NCBI GenBank assembly: GCA_033060915.1
Contig: CM065385.1
Coordinates: 19,967,501 to 20,031,500 of the forward strand
DNA length: 64,000 nt
Direction of reading: 5' to 3'
Origin: Euryodendron excelsum
Taxonomy: Eukaryota > Streptophyta > Magnoliopsida > Ericales > Pentaphylacaceae
Shown: positions 10,757 through 23,280 of the stretch, piece by piece
Layout of the letters: each line of letters begins with the position of its first letter
Position numbering within the stretch: position 1 is the first letter of the stretch
Made by a program: the position numbers and the translations under genes
The notes under the pieces: generated by a model
What the model was told of the DNA's origin: nothing
What the model saw: the letters and a program-made list of their open reading frames with translations, nothing else
Databases searched by the model: none

Positions 10757-12791
10757 TGTCGTGCGCTAATTTTTTGCACTAGAGAAAACACAAGTGAGAA
10801 AATACGGTACTCTCTCGTTAGAACTCATCCTTCTAGAAGGGCGAGTGTGACTAGGTTTGAACTAGAAATTGACTTGAATAAGGGCTTTTGGAAAAGATTT
10901 GGAGTCGCAACCTAACTTTGTTAAGGTGAGATAAGTCACCTAAAACTAAGTGCAATCCAAAGATTAAACTTAGGGTTTTTGAAAAGGTTTTGGAAAAATT
11001 TCTCTAGAGAGGGTTTTCAAAAAAAACAGGTTGTTTGGAAAACTTTGAAAAGATTTAAGCCCTTTTTAAAAATAACTCCATTTTTGGTCTTTGAAAACAA
11101 TGATTCTAGGTTCGGAGGTTGGTTACGTATATGGAAGATGTAGTAGACTATCACTCTATCCCACCCTTGCGATACCTACATGTCTATTCACCCTAGGTTC
11201 ACTTATTTAGAATCTTCGATTGTCCAATATTCAATTATATCCACTTTGAAAAGAACTTTTAGAACAAGGTTTGAGCCATCACTTTAGGGATAATATGATG
11301 CATGATATGCAAGTGTATGAAAAGAACTTGAGAAGAGATTGATTTTGTAAAAAAGGAAAAAAAATTAAAATTTTGAAAAAGGTTATGATCGCACCCATGA
11401 GGGTTGTCTACGTATTCCTTTGTTGGGAATCAGGCCAGTCAAAGGTTCGGACTCAGGGCCCTATTGAAAATAGACACTTTGAAGTTTTGTTTGATTTGAA
11501 AAGATACATTGGGGTCTTTGAAAAGTTTGATTTGAAAAGAGTTTATTTTGAACTTTGATTAGAGGATTTGAAATTAAACTTGGAGCTAAAGTCGATTTTG
11601 ATTTGAAATTGATCTTGATTTAAAACGGTTGAATTGAACTTTTAAATCATCTTGACTTGAATTGGAGTTTGAAAATCATCTAGGTTTAGAAAAGAGTTTT
11701 TAGAAAAGAATTGAGGCCTCCTAACTTTAGGGCTAGGGTTGAACTAGGGTTTTAGCCTCCTAGGGCATGGGTAACCTAGGGTTGAAGCATGCAATTGAAA
11801 TAGGAAGGTTTGATTTTAGAAAGTTGGAGTTTAAGAAATTAGGAAGGTTCCAAATTAGGAAAGTTTTAAATTAGAAAAGTTTCATTTTAGGAAAGTTTTG
11901 AATTAGGAAAGTTCTCTTTTTAAGAAAGAGTTGATTTTCAGAAAGATTCGAATTTGAAAATGTTTGAATTTGGAAAGATTTAGAAGTTTAAAATTTGAAA
12001 AGTTTGATTTAGGAAGTTGAGTTTGAAAAGGTTTGACCTAGGATTGAGGTAACTTGAGATTTAGGCAACCCTAAGACCTAGAGTTTATGCAAAGCACTTG
12101 AAAAGATTATATTTAAATTGAAAAAGAAAACTTTTGTTTTTGTAAAGTTTTGAAAAAGGAAGTTTTGGAATTTAGAAATATTGAAACTAGAAAAGATTTG
12201 ATTTCTATTTCCTAAAACGAAAGATTGGACTCTATTTTCAAAAATAGAAGATTTGATTTAGTTTCTAAAATTGGAAGATTTTATTTGGTTTCCTAAATTG
12301 AAAGATTTGATTTGGCACGGAATTGGAAAAGTTAAGTTCTGGAAAATCTTGGACTTCAAAATCTATGGTTTTACGTAGAAAAAGAAGTTTTGAAAATCTA
12401 TGATTTGAGGCAAAATAGAAAGCCTTGATTTTAAGAAAAGAATTAAAGTTTCCTAATCATGGACTCTAGGGTTTTGACTTGAAATTTTAAGATAAGGATT
12501 TTTTTGAAAGTAGATCTTTAAAATGAGTTTTTAAGAAGTAGATTTGTAAAATCATTTTGGAAAGGTTTGACTATGGACTTTTACAAGTCTATTAAACATC
12601 TCACTTTCTTAAAACTATTCCAACCATGAAAAGATTAGAACTATTCTAGGGTTGTGATTTTGACAACAACTATGATTTGAAATAAGGATCTTAATGATCA
12701 CATTGAATGTAACACTTTCTTAAAATAACCCTAACCATGGAATAGCTAGAATCATCATAGGAGTGTGGTTTTGAAAATAACTTGGGGTTTG
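10757..12791 (-). repeat. Tat1 3' LTR, left portion (U5 side)
   Basis: The left end TGTCGTGCGCTAATTTTTTGC matches the reversed LTR end of Tat2 (...GGGGCGCAACA). It carries the conserved GGAGTCGCAACCTAA and CACCTAAAACTAAG block, then a purine-rich TTTGAAAAG-type low-complexity tract (about 11330-12580). It stops at GTTTG (12787-12791), where Tek1 begins, and resumes at 47128. Confidence 0.85.
12787..12791. repeat. target-site duplication of Tek1 (left copy)
   Basis: GTTTG lies directly before the 5' LTR. The identical GTTTG lies at 47128-47132, directly after the last LTR base. A matched 5-bp pair 34 kb apart fixes the two ends of Tek1. Confidence 0.9.
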
Positions 12792-13770
12792 TGTAATACC
12801 CACAATTTCCCTTGACTGTATTACATCCCTAGCAAGACTGAATAGACCCAACCATAGGAATCATATGTCGAAAGCAAGGATCTTCTGAGCCCAACCCTAG
12901 CCGTATGCTGAAACTCGACTTCTCAGAAGCTCGATCTCCCGAAAAAGGGCTCCAAAGCACATTACCCAACAAATTCGCACCAAATTGCGCCCTAACTTTA
13001 AACTTAGATTTCTCCCTCATTCTTCAATGGTTTTTGACAAATCAAGTGTCTAAAATTATATATGTTTCAAGCCCGATCCCCTCGTGTTCTTGGAATGCAT
13101 TTTCGAGGACATTTGATTTCCCAAAATGGGTCCCCAAAAGCCACTGCACCTGAAAATTCGCACCCGATTGCACCGAAACTTCGGATTGATTTTTCTCTCT
13201 CACCCGGTATCTGAATCGTGCAAAATTTGAGCCTAAACCAATTACTGTTTTGATATCTTTCTACTTACGGTTTTAGAATGAGCGTTCGATAAGAATCGAA
13301 ATCCTAAACAGAGCCGCTTCAACTAGGGGCTCTTTTCTATTTTTTTTTCAGAATTACCCCACTTTCCACCAACTTTGCATGGACCGGCCATTCTAGTAGA
13401 CATATAGGTATATATAGGCACTCCAGTGTGAATGACCCAATTACCACCTTAGTATATACACTATTACTTATTTTAAACACACACACACTAAACACATTAC
13501 ATAAATTAAAACACACACCCTCACCAAATCACATGCATGGAATTATTTAGCACACACTTATCACCGTGTGTCATCCACTTGCTGGGCAAGTGATGCCCGT
13601 GTAGCCAATGGAAATTTAAAGAGATGGAAATGTAAAGAGAGGAGGATGAAGACTGAGAAGAATATACAGAGAGAAGGGTTGAGACCGAGGGGAATGTCTC
13701 CATGGAAACTCTCGCATGGAACCTTCTCACTCCCACATGTTGGGCATGGAAGGCCATTGGTGGTTGCTTC

Positions 13771-13857
<87 letters not shown>
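13771..13857. repeat. (TA)12 followed by (GA)n microsatellite
   Basis: Twelve TA units (13771-13794) run directly into about 31 GA units with one phase slip. A related but shorter and more interrupted GA run lies at the matching place in the 3' LTR (about 22560-22627). A further GA run plus A9 is at 14164-14199. Confidence 0.95.
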
Positions 13858-13859
<2 letters not shown>

Positions 13860-14085
13860 GTGAAGGGTTCATGCATATAACACAAACCTGATGCACTTGT
13901 ATTCCTTGTGTTAAACACAAGGCATGGTTGGACTAACATTTGGTGGTTATTTTAGAGAGAGAGAATGATAGATATAGTGAGAGAGGGAGAGGGTGATGAG
14001 GAGAGAGAAAAAGAGAGAACAACCCTTGCATTAAAATGCAACTGGCAACCAATGCCACCAACCCCCCAGCCACATACACAACCTC

Positions 14086-14093
14086 TATATAAA
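14086..14093 (+). promoter_or_regulatory. TATA box of Tek1 5' LTR
   Basis: TATATAAA followed by CCCCTCACCTACACACAC is conserved in the 3' LTR copy at 22865-22872. Confidence 0.7.
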
Positions 14094-14163
14094 CCCCTCA
14101 CCTACACACACACCTCTCTCGCCCCTCAGTTGCACGAGAGTTCGAAAGAGAGCGAAAGTTTGT

Positions 14164-14194
<31 letters not shown>

Positions 14195-16219
14195 AAAAAG
14201 TTGAGAAGAGGGAGACCAGCTCAACCCCTTCGAAGGAGCAGGTACTAGGCCTCCTTCCCCAACCCCTCACCTACCTAAACCCAGCAAGAACTCACCCTAA
14301 CCCCGTCGTGAACCAGAGATAAGCCGAGAGGAAAAAATGAGAGCTCCACCGGTTGTTTGGTTGAAACAAGCCAAGGCAGGGCCTAAGGCCTACCACAATG
14401 GTGCGACGCTTCTCCAGGACCTCCGTGGAGTCCAAGGGAGGCCTCCTACCTCTATGCATGAGCCGTAACAGCCCTAGAAGGCTAAAATCACCAGAAAACA
14501 GTCTCCAAGCTGTAACTCTGGCCACTGGACATATTTTCCGTCAAGGTCAGTTGGGTCCTCTTTGTCTCGACTATACAAAAAAATTTCATGAAGGACACAT
14601 CTCTCAAAAACCACGGGAAGAGGCCAAAAAGCTCAGTTACATGTCTGGAACCCTAGGGTTCGGCCATGCAATCGAGCTTTTCCGGCCATAACGGCCACCT
14701 CCAGCCACCATAGGTTGAGCACTAACCATGAGTGTATAACCCAGGTCCATAGCACTCTCTAAGCCACATATGCATGGCTAGGAGGATCATGGATCGATAG
14801 CAACCGGCAAGGGAAGCCCCCAGTCATGCGAGGAAGAAGATGAAGGCGCTAACTTCCTTCCCCCACATGCGGCTAGTGGTGCATGTGGGCGCATCCCACG
14901 CTCATTCAGCCTAAAATTTTTATGGGGTGTTTATGACACCAAATGAGGCCTTCCCATATTTTTTCAGATTTTTCTGACATTTATATAATTTTCTATTAAA
15001 CAAAAATGGTGCCCTAACAAAGAAAATCATATAAAATGCATTATTAAAAGGAATAAGCTGAAATTTTGCTGAAATAACTCCACAAATATGAGGAACCCAA
15101 AAATGGGAGAGTAGGGTTCATTGGAGCTCCCAGTAGAAATTTTAGGTAATCCCCTTTGGTTCCAACATTGGGAAATTCCATCCCTAACGAGAGACGAAAA
15201 GAATTCCAAGGACTAATCCCACCAAGTTACCCGTTGTATTATGTATATTCCTTAACTCAACACTGTTAAACTAATTACAAGAACTGCAAGCCTTGAACAC
15301 CGAGAAAATTGATAATTACATATAACTGGATAAGAAGGCTAACCACCGGCTCTTTATCCAACAGGTAACATGTCAACCAAGGACTGTTTTGTCCTAGACA
15401 TACAATCAGGGTAGGAACTTATGCATTTCTTAAAATACATGCTTACTTTCTTCTTATCTGTAAGTTACTATGTTAACTTTACGCTTTCTTACCAGCTATG
15501 CTATTGGATATATTGTTTTCTATAAATAATTTCAAAAAAATACATTCACTACATGCTTACATCACTGGGGAGGAATAAGGGTGGAACAACCAGAAAGAAA
15601 AGACCCCAAGCTAATATCATGGGCAAACCTGACTGGGCTTGATTTTGGGGCAATCATGGTCCAACTTCACTAGGCTTGATATAGGCTAGATAATCATGGG
15701 TGGGCCCCTATTATCTTGATGAGGAGGTTGGTCAAGGGTGGGTCCATTGGGCTTGATGATGCCCCGGGTGGGACATACTCGCAAGGATCCTGGTATTGAT
15801 GAAAAAGAAAAGAATTACAAGGGGCATATGTGTGGCATACCATACTTTTTACTGCATTACCTTTAAACATGTGCTTTGTAGAATTCATGAGATTCCTACG
15901 GGGCTTCGTAATGCACTCTTAACTTATGGGACATTTTTCAAGAGTTTAGGCATCAAACGGATTTCCAAGAAAATGACATGTGAGAACAAGTCCCCTTGCT
16001 ACCCTATTGCTTTTAAAGCTTTTGAGTTAGCTAGTTTTATTCGGGACTGTACTATTATGAGACATTTCACTGGCCTTACTACCTTTATATAATATTATGT
16101 AGACCATTTAATTTATGATCTTGTTTATTATGCTATGTTAGACTTCTAAACCCCAACCCTAATCAACCCATCTTTACTATCGCGACCTAGTGAGGGCAAA
16201 GTCAGGTTGTGACAGAAGT

Positions 16220-16231
16220 TGGTATCAGAGC
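16220..16231 (+). other. primer-binding site of Tek1 (tRNA-iMet type)
   Basis: TGGTATCAGAGC lies five bases after the LTR end. This is the standard plant primer site complementary to initiator-methionine tRNA, and it fits the Tekay assignment. Confidence 0.9.
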
Positions 16232-16389
16232 ACGATTTTGGGTCATTAGGGGAGTGAACCACTTGCATGTAGAATGCATCCTTTACATTACTTTCTTTTC
16301 TTAGTATCAACTAAGTATTAATGCTAACTCTCATGTGTAGATAAATCTATCTATTTGTGATGACTTGCTAATATATCCGCTCGAGGTAA

Positions 16390-16881
16390 AGAGAGATATG
16401 AGGAATAACCATAGGACCGTGACTAGCACCTAGGCCAAGACCGTCTTGAGAGTTGAGATTGTCGAGTAGGTCAATGTTGGAGACATCTCTCTAGGAGCCA
16501 TTAGGATGCCATTATCCGAAATAGGGTGACTTCTTTAATAAGGATAGTCCAGGAGATGTCTAAGGTGGTGAGATGCCCTGCCGAGTATCAGTAGTTGATA
16601 CTAGGTATGCAATTAGCTAGAGAGTTACCACTACTTGGAGCCTATGTCCATACCGAGCCACCTCCACCACGCCCAGCTGCTCAGGGGTAGCAGTCTACCC
16701 CACCTACAGCACCACTCCCTGCTTACCAGCCACCATCCCTTGAGTAACATCCACTGACTCTAAAGATGTCTATGGACGACCCCACGCCAATGACTAGCCC
16801 CATCATACCTATGACCTCAGCCACCCCGGTGATAGATGTTTTGGACAGTGATGAGGAGCCCGAGGAGGATGTGAACATGTG
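16390..16881 (+). pseudogene. degenerate leader frame upstream of Tek1 gag
   Basis: The last 80 or so codons (about 16640-16881) read through in one frame as a proline-rich stretch (EPPPPRPAAQG, PTAPLPAYQPP) with an acidic end (VLDSDEEPEEDVNM) and then TGA. Two internal stops, TAG at about 16690 and TAA at about 16746, both look like C-to-T changes of glutamine codons. Further left the frame is lost. Extra frames upstream of gag occur in some plant Ty3/gypsy elements; its role is unknown. It could also be an ordinary leader with chance openness. Confidence 0.45.
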
Positions 16882-17116
16882 ATTGTATCTGTCTTTCTTC
16901 TAGTATCTTTAGTAATACTTACGGTCCTCCACATTTTGGATAGTTGTATATGAGAGGAGTGAACCGGAGAGTGTTAGATTATTTTGTTATACTTATCTAA
17001 CACCATATGTAGTTATCTCTTTCTTATAACTATTATTGGCTTAGAAAATCTTATAGTGACTTCTTGTATTGTGGTTGGCAAAACAGAAATCTAACTTAAC
17101 TTAACAACTATTCTAG

Positions 17117-18243
17117 ATGGCAAGGACTAGGACTAGAGCTGGAACTAGTGGGAGTAACGAAAACCCATCCAACACCCAATTGAACCAGATTTTACGACGT
17201 TTGCAAGCCATGACAAATCTGCTGCAACAACAGCAGGAAAATCATCAAGTGTCGCCTATCCCTCAACAGCCCCTACCAGCCCCCAAGCCTCAAAGAACAG
17301 CACCAAACCCGGTGCCCAATCCAAACCCTAAAGAGAGAAAAACAAAGCTACTTTAGGAATTCTAGAAACAAAATCCTCCAAAATTCATAGGAGAACCCGA
17401 CCCCTTAGTAGCAGAGAAGTGGCTTAAACAAACCCAAAGGGTGTTAAATATCGTAAGGACACTAGCAGAGTATCAGGTGGAGTTCGTGACTTACCGTCTT
17501 GAGGGAGAGGCAGATTTTTGGTAGGATTCTGTGAAACGCATGAGGGATATGAAAATTTTAGTTGGGAGGAATTTGTGGTCCTCTTCCACAATCATTACTT
17601 TCAAGAAATAGTTAAGGATACTGATATGAAGGAATTTGTACAGCTTCAACAGAATAGTCTGACAGTGAGTCAATATGTGGCCACATTCCTAGAGCTATCG
17701 AGATTTGCCCCAAATTTTGTGGCCATAGAGGAAAGGAAGACTCGAAGGTTTCTTAAGGGATTGAGACCCCTAATTCAATCTCGGGTAGTCGCCTTTATGG
17801 GACAAAAGTTTACAGAAGTAATTGACCAGGCAATGTTGATCGAACAAGAATTGGAAGGATAACAATAGGCACTGAACCCGAGAGTGTCCGGTAGGAATGT
17901 GAGGAATTCCTCCAGCTTTAACAACCCTAGATGCACAAACTTGAGATACCAACCCTATCCTTCAAATTCTAGGGGATCATCGGATAATAGACCTGTTTGC
18001 TATAATTGCCAGCAGAAGGGGTATTTAAGATGGGACTGCCCTCAGGGCATGCAAAGTGGTAATGGTAATGGCAACCAGATTCCTCTGCAAATGCCGCCAG
18101 CACGAAATTTCCCAGCAACCTCCGCATCGATGTCCCGACAAACCACGGTAGGAAGACCTGCAGCTACCTCATACAACTCCAACCAAGTAAACTCGGGGAC
18201 AATAGATAAAAGGAAACAAGTCAATCATACCAGCCCACCTTGA
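17117..18243 (+). pseudogene. Tek1 gag (broken)
   Basis: It starts at ATG 17117 (MARTRTRAGTSG), followed by a Q/P-rich N-terminus. The capsid core is recognisable by PPKFIGEPDPLVAEKWL, YRLEGEADFW, FVQLQQNSLTVSQYVATFLELSRFAP and RFLKGLRP. The nucleocapsid knuckle at about 17995 reads CYNCQQKGYLRWDCP: the histidine of the CX2CX4HX4C motif is replaced by tyrosine. Stops are at 17354, 17366, about 17522, 17860 and 17869, mostly C-to-T or G-to-A changes of Q and W codons. A frameshift sits near 17550 in the capsid. The capsid would normally package element RNA in cytoplasmic particles. Confidence 0.85.
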
Positions 18244-20117
18244 ATGTTTGTTCTTCCTACTGCTGGAGGAAGTAGCGAGAACCCCAATGCCGTGATTGAA
18301 GGTACGATCCTACTCTACAACTCATGGATCACAGTGTTATTTGATTCTAGAGCAACGCATTCTTTCGTCTCTGAGAAATGTGTAGGTGATCTAGGATTGA
18401 CTATTGAATTGTTGTCTACACCCCTTAGCATTCAAACACCTATTATTGGAACAGTTGTAGTACGAGTAGGATGTCCATCCAGCATTATACAGATAGGTAC
18501 CTTCGAATTTATGATTGATTTGCTCTAGATAGACATGGAAAGATTTGATGTAATCCTAGGAATGGATTGGTTAGCAAAGAATAAGCTAGTCATGGACTAC
18601 AGTCAAAAAACCCTAACCTTATGGCACCTTAGTGGATGTATGGTACATTTCCCCGATGAAGTGGGCACCAACTTGGCAAAACCTCTTACGACTCTTAGGG
18701 AGTGGCAGAAGATAACAGAAGGGTGTTTTTATTTCCTTAGCACCCTATCCAAAGAGAGTGAGAACCTGGTCGATGCCAAGCCACTACTTGTGGTAGATGA
18801 GTTCCCTGATGTATTTTCTGAGGATCTACCTGGAGTGCCCCCAGATCTAGAAATAGAATTCACAATCGAGCTACATCTGGGAATATCACCTATATCCATT
18901 ACACCTTATAGAATGGCCCTAGCAGAACTTGAAGAACTAAGGTCACAGCTAGATGAGTTATTGGAGAAAGGGTATATCCGACCTAGTACATCGCCTTGGG
19001 GAGTGCTAGTGTTATTTGTAAAAAAAAAAGATGGAACCCTCAGGTATAGATTATCGGAAGCTGAACAAGGTGACCGTTAAGAATAGGTATCCACTCCCAA
19101 GAATCAATGATCTCTTTGACCAACTCAGAGGGGCAACATACTTTTCTAAGATAGACTTGAGATCGGGTTACCACCAATTGAAAGTGAGCGAGTCTGATAT
19201 ACCCAAGACAACCTTTAAGACCCACTACAGTCATTTTGAATTTGTGGTAATGCCTTTCGAATTAACTAATGCACCTACTGCCTTCATGGATATGATGAAT
19301 AGAGTGTTTCGAGCTCAACTAGATCACTTTGTGATTGTTTTCATAGATAATATCTGATGAGGAAACCCATAAGGAACACCTAAGAATCACCCTTCATATC
19401 CTGAGGAAACATCGGCTTTATGCTAAGAAAATCAAATGCGACTTTTGGATGAAGGAAGTGAAGTTTTTAGGGCATGTGGTGTCAAAAGCAGGGATAGTTG
19501 TAGATCCCGCAAAGATAGAAGCAGTAACGGATTGGAGGAGACCTCTAATGTGTCAGAAATTCAGAGTTTCCTAGGCTTAGCCGGGTATTGCCGAAGATTT
19601 GTGGAAGGATTCTCCAAAATAGCAAGCCCTCTGACCCAGTTAACTAGGAAGGGAGTAAAGTACGTCTGGACAGACAAATATAAGGAGGCATTCCAATAGT
19701 TGAAGGAGAAACTAACTACCGTGCCCATTCTCACCCTCGCTATAAGTGGAAAGCCTTATGTAGTTTACACTAATACCTCTCATAGAAAGTCAGGATGTGT
19801 GTGATGCAAGAAGGAAAGTGGTAGCTTATGGATCGAGGCAACTCAAGAAGCATGAACAAAATTACCCTACTCACGACCTAGAGATGGCCGCGGTAATCTT
19901 TGCCCTTAAAATTTGGAGATGTTATCTATATGGAGAGAAGTTCGAATTATTTACGAACCACAAAAGTCTTAAATACATCACCACCCAAAAGGACTTGAAC
20001 CTAAGGCAAAGAAGATGGGAAGAATACATGGAAGACTACAACTTCACCTTGCAATATCACCCTATTAAGGCAGATGTTATAGTCTTCCATAAAAGAAAGG
20101 AAGGGAGAACTATCTAG
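18244..20117 (+). pseudogene. Tek1 protease, reverse transcriptase and RNase H (broken)
   Basis: The protease active site reads DSRA (about 18350), with R in place of the usual G. After a TAG at 18526, FDVILGMDWL and the RT begin: [24 protein letters not shown], then a frameshift near 19045, [35 protein letters not shown]. The catalytic box reads FIDNI instead of FIDDI, followed at once by a small deletion and frameshift (about 19351). The rest of RT ([17 protein letters not shown]) and connection ([11 protein letters not shown]) follow with further shifts near 19555 and 19800. RNase H is seen to about 20090 ([15 protein letters not shown]), with DHKSL changed to NHKSL. Confidence 0.88.
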
Positions 20118-20329
20118 CCTCCGGATACAGTCCTGGACCTTAGAAGAGGTCCGACAGGCTCAATAGGGAAACCCAGAAGTACAAGAGATAAAGGAAAGAA
20201 TGGATAAAGGGATAATTGAGCCAGAATAGGCCATAAATGCGGAAGGAGAACTCTAATAGAAAGGTAGCTACCTTTTGGTAAATGAGGAGGAGTTGAAATG
20301 AAAGTTTCTATCTGAAGCACATCATTCTA

Positions 20330-21566
20330 AGTTTACAATCATCCCAAAAACACCAAGATGTATCAGGATTTTAAATGGCAGTATAATTGGAAAGGGAAGA
20401 AGAAAGACGTCGCGAAGTTGTAGCACATTATCTCACTTGTCAACAAGTAAAAGTAGAACACCAATGACCAGGTGGACTATTACAACCCTTGCCAATAGCA
20501 GAATAGAAGTGGGAACATATCACCATCAATTTCATTACTAGACTACCTAAGAACTGACAAGGGTGTGATACGATTTGGGTAATCGTGGATCACTTGACAA
20601 AAACTGCACACTTCTGACCTATTAAGTCTACCGGAAGTCTTATCACCTTAAGTCGTTTGTATTTGAAGGAGGTACTACGTCTACATGGAGTGCCTAGAAC
20701 CATTGTATCAAATCGCGACCCAAGGTTCATTTTGCAATTTTGGCAAAGTTTACAAAAGGCATTAGGAACTCAAGTATCCATGAGTACTGATTATCACCCA
20801 CAAATAGATGGCCAATCCGAAAGAGTTATCCAAATCCTAAAAGATATGCTTCGCGCTTGTATGTTGGATTTTCAAGGAACTTGGAGTGATTATATACCCC
20901 TGGCAGAGTTTGCCTATAAAAAAAGTTACCAAGCGAGTATAGAAATGGCCCCTGATGTGGCATTGTATGGGCGACCTTGCCGAGCACCTAACTATTGGTT
21001 AGAGACTGGCGACGGATTCTTATATGGACCAGAGATCATCTGAGAAACCACGGAAAAGATTAAGCTCATACAAGAGTGGCTTAAGACTGCCCAAAGCCAA
21101 CAGAAGAGCTATGCAAACCAGCATAGACGACCCTTGGAGTTCCAAGTAGGTGATCAAGTATTTGAAGGTAAAGCCCCATAAAGGTGTGATGTGTTTTGGC
21201 AAGAAAGAAAAACTTACACCTGGGTACATTAGGCATTTTCTCATTTTGGAAAGAGTTGCACAAGTGGTGTACCGACTAGAATTACCATTGGAATTAGATC
21301 GGATACACAACGTATTCCATGTATCTATGTTGAGACAATACCACAATGACCCTACTCATATAATTTAATGGGAAACCGAGGCAGTACAACCTAATCATTC
21401 CTATGATGAGGGACCAAGTAAAATAATAGATCGTCAAGTAAAAGTTTTGAGAAACAATGAGATTTCCTTAGTTAAGGTGATATGGCAACATCACGGGGAA
21501 GAAGAAGCAACATGGGAAGCAGAAGCGAATATGAGATCAAAGTACCCACACTTATTTGAGAACTGA
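20330..21566 (+). pseudogene. Tek1 integrase with chromodomain-like C-terminus (broken)
   Basis: The zinc-binding region is badly degraded (about 20335-20480; the final C-X2-C as LTCQQ is just visible). The core keeps D in VIVDHLTKTAHF (about 20590) and E in GQSERVIQ (about 20815), but the second aspartate is N (VSNRDPRF, about 20715). Then come FAYKKSYQASI and the GPY-like region. Near the end are RIHNVFHVSMLRQY and, after a TAA at about 21366, LVKVIWQHHGEEEATWEAE, a group II chromodomain pattern typical of Tekay/Del. The frame ends at TGA 21564-21566. Confidence 0.88.
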
Positions 21567-21586
21567 TTTTGAGGACGAAATTTTAT

Positions 21587-21600
21587 AAAGGAGATAAGGA
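21587..21600 (+). other. polypurine tract of Tek1
   Basis: AAAGGAGATAAGGA ends directly at the 3' LTR start (TGTAACGCCC at 21601). Confidence 0.85.
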
Positions 21601-22864
21601 TGTAACGCCCGCAATTTCCCATGACTGCATTACATCCCCAGCAAGACTAAATAGACCCAGCCATAGGAATCATATGTCGAAAGCAAGGACCTTCTGGGCC
21701 CAACCCTAGCCGTATGTTGAAACCTAGCTTCTTAGAAGCTCGATCTCCCGAAAAAGGGCTCCGAAGCACATTACCAAACAAATTCGCACCAAATTGCGCC
21801 CTAACTTTAAACTTAGATTTCTCCCCCTTTTTTTTGACAAATCAAGTGTCTAAAAATATCTACGTTTTGAGACTGATTCCCTCATGTTCTCCGAATGCAT
21901 TTCCGAGGACATTTGATTTCCCGAAAGCCACTGCACCTGGAAATTCGCACCCAATTGCACCGAAACTTCGGATTGAGTTTTCTCTCTCACCCGATATCTG
22001 AATCAAGCGAAATTTGAGCCTAAACCAATTATTTTTTGAGAGCTTTCTACTTATGGTTTTAGAATGAGCATTCGATAAGAATCAAAATTCCAAACTCAAC
22101 CGCTTCAACTAAGGGCTCTTTTCCATTTGTTTTTTGAAATTACCCCACATTCCACCAACTTTGCATGGACCGGCCATTTTAGTAGACATATAGATATATA
22201 TAGGCACTCTTGCGTGAATAACCCAATTACCACCTTAGTATATACACTAGTACTTATTTTAAACACACACACACTAAACACATTACATAAGTTAAAACAC
22301 ACACCCGCACCAAATCACATGCATGGAATTATTTAGCACACTTCTCACCTTGTGTCATCCACTTGCTGGGCAAGTGATGCCCGTGTAGCCAATGGAAATT
22401 TAAAGAGATGGAAATATAGAGAGAGGAGGATGAAGACCGAGAAGAATATAGAGCGAGAAGGGTTGAGACTGAGGGGTATGTCTCCATGGAAACTCTCGCA
22501 TGGAACCTTCTCACTCCCACATGTTAGGTATGGACGGCCATTGGTGCCTGCTTCTATAGTGAGAGAGAGTGAAAGTGAGAGAGAGAGAGAAAGAGAGAGG
22601 AGAGAGGAGAGAGGAGAGAGAGAGAGGTAGTGAAGGGTTCATGCACATAACACAAACCCGATGCACTTGTATTCCTTGTGTTGGACACAAGGCATGGTTG
22701 GACCACCATTTGGTGGTTATTTAGAGAGAGAGAGAATGATAGATATAATGAGAGAGAGAGAGAGAGGGTGACGGGGAAAGAGAAAGAGAGAGAACAACCC
22801 TTGCATGAAACCTCATGTAACCAGCAACCAATGCCACCAACCCCCCAGCCACACACACAACCTT

Positions 22865-22872
22865 TATATAAA
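22865..22872 (+). promoter_or_regulatory. TATA box of Tek1 3' LTR
   Basis: TATATAAA with the same downstream context as in the 5' LTR (14086). Confidence 0.65.
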
Positions 22873-23275
22873 CCCCTCACCTACACACACACCCCTCTCG
22901 CCCTCAGTTGCACAAGAGTTCGAAAGAGAGAGAAAGATTGTCGAGAGAGAGAAAAAAAATGGAGAAGAGGGAGACCCGTTTGAAGGAGCAGGTACTAGGC
23001 CTCCTTCCCCAACCCCTCACCTACCTAAACCCAGTAAGAACTCACCCTAACCCCAACGTGAATCGGAGATAAGCCGAGAGGAAAAGAAACAAGAGCTCCA
23101 TCGGTTGTTTGGTCGAAACAAGCCAAGGCAGGGCCTAAGGCCTACCACAGCAGTGCGAGGCTTCTCCAGGACCTCCATGGAGTCCAAGGGAGGCCTCCTA
23201 CCTCTGTGCATGAGCCGTAATGGCTCTGGAAGGCTGAAATTACCAAAAAACGGTCTCCAGGCCGTAACTCCAGCC

Positions 23276-23280
23276 ACCGA
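23276..23280. repeat. target-site duplication of Tat2 (left copy)
   Basis: ACCGA lies immediately before the LTR start TGTAAATACC. The same ACCGA lies at 45469-45473, immediately after the LTR end GCGCAACA. Joining the flanks restores continuity with the uninterrupted Tek1 5' LTR near 14520. Confidence 0.92.

Larger units (their letters stand above)
12792..16214 (+). repeat. 5' LTR of Tek1 (3423 bp)
   Basis: It runs from TGTAATACCCACAATTTCCC to ...GTCAGGTTGTGACA and pairs with the split 3' LTR. By eye the two copies differ at roughly 6-12% of bases in three sampled stretches, mostly transitions. The U3 holds GA-rich microsatellites and a TATA box. The short reading frames inside it are not genes. 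Confidence 0.92.
21601..23280 (+). repeat. Tek1 3' LTR, first part
   Basis: It matches 12792 to about 14520 of the 5' LTR. It breaks off after CCAGCCACCGA, where Tat2 is inserted, and continues at 45474. Confidence 0.92.

Noticed and set aside
13521..13939. Frames with long SLSLSL or YIYIYI runs
   Set aside because: Direct translation of the GA and TA microsatellites in the Tek1 LTR.
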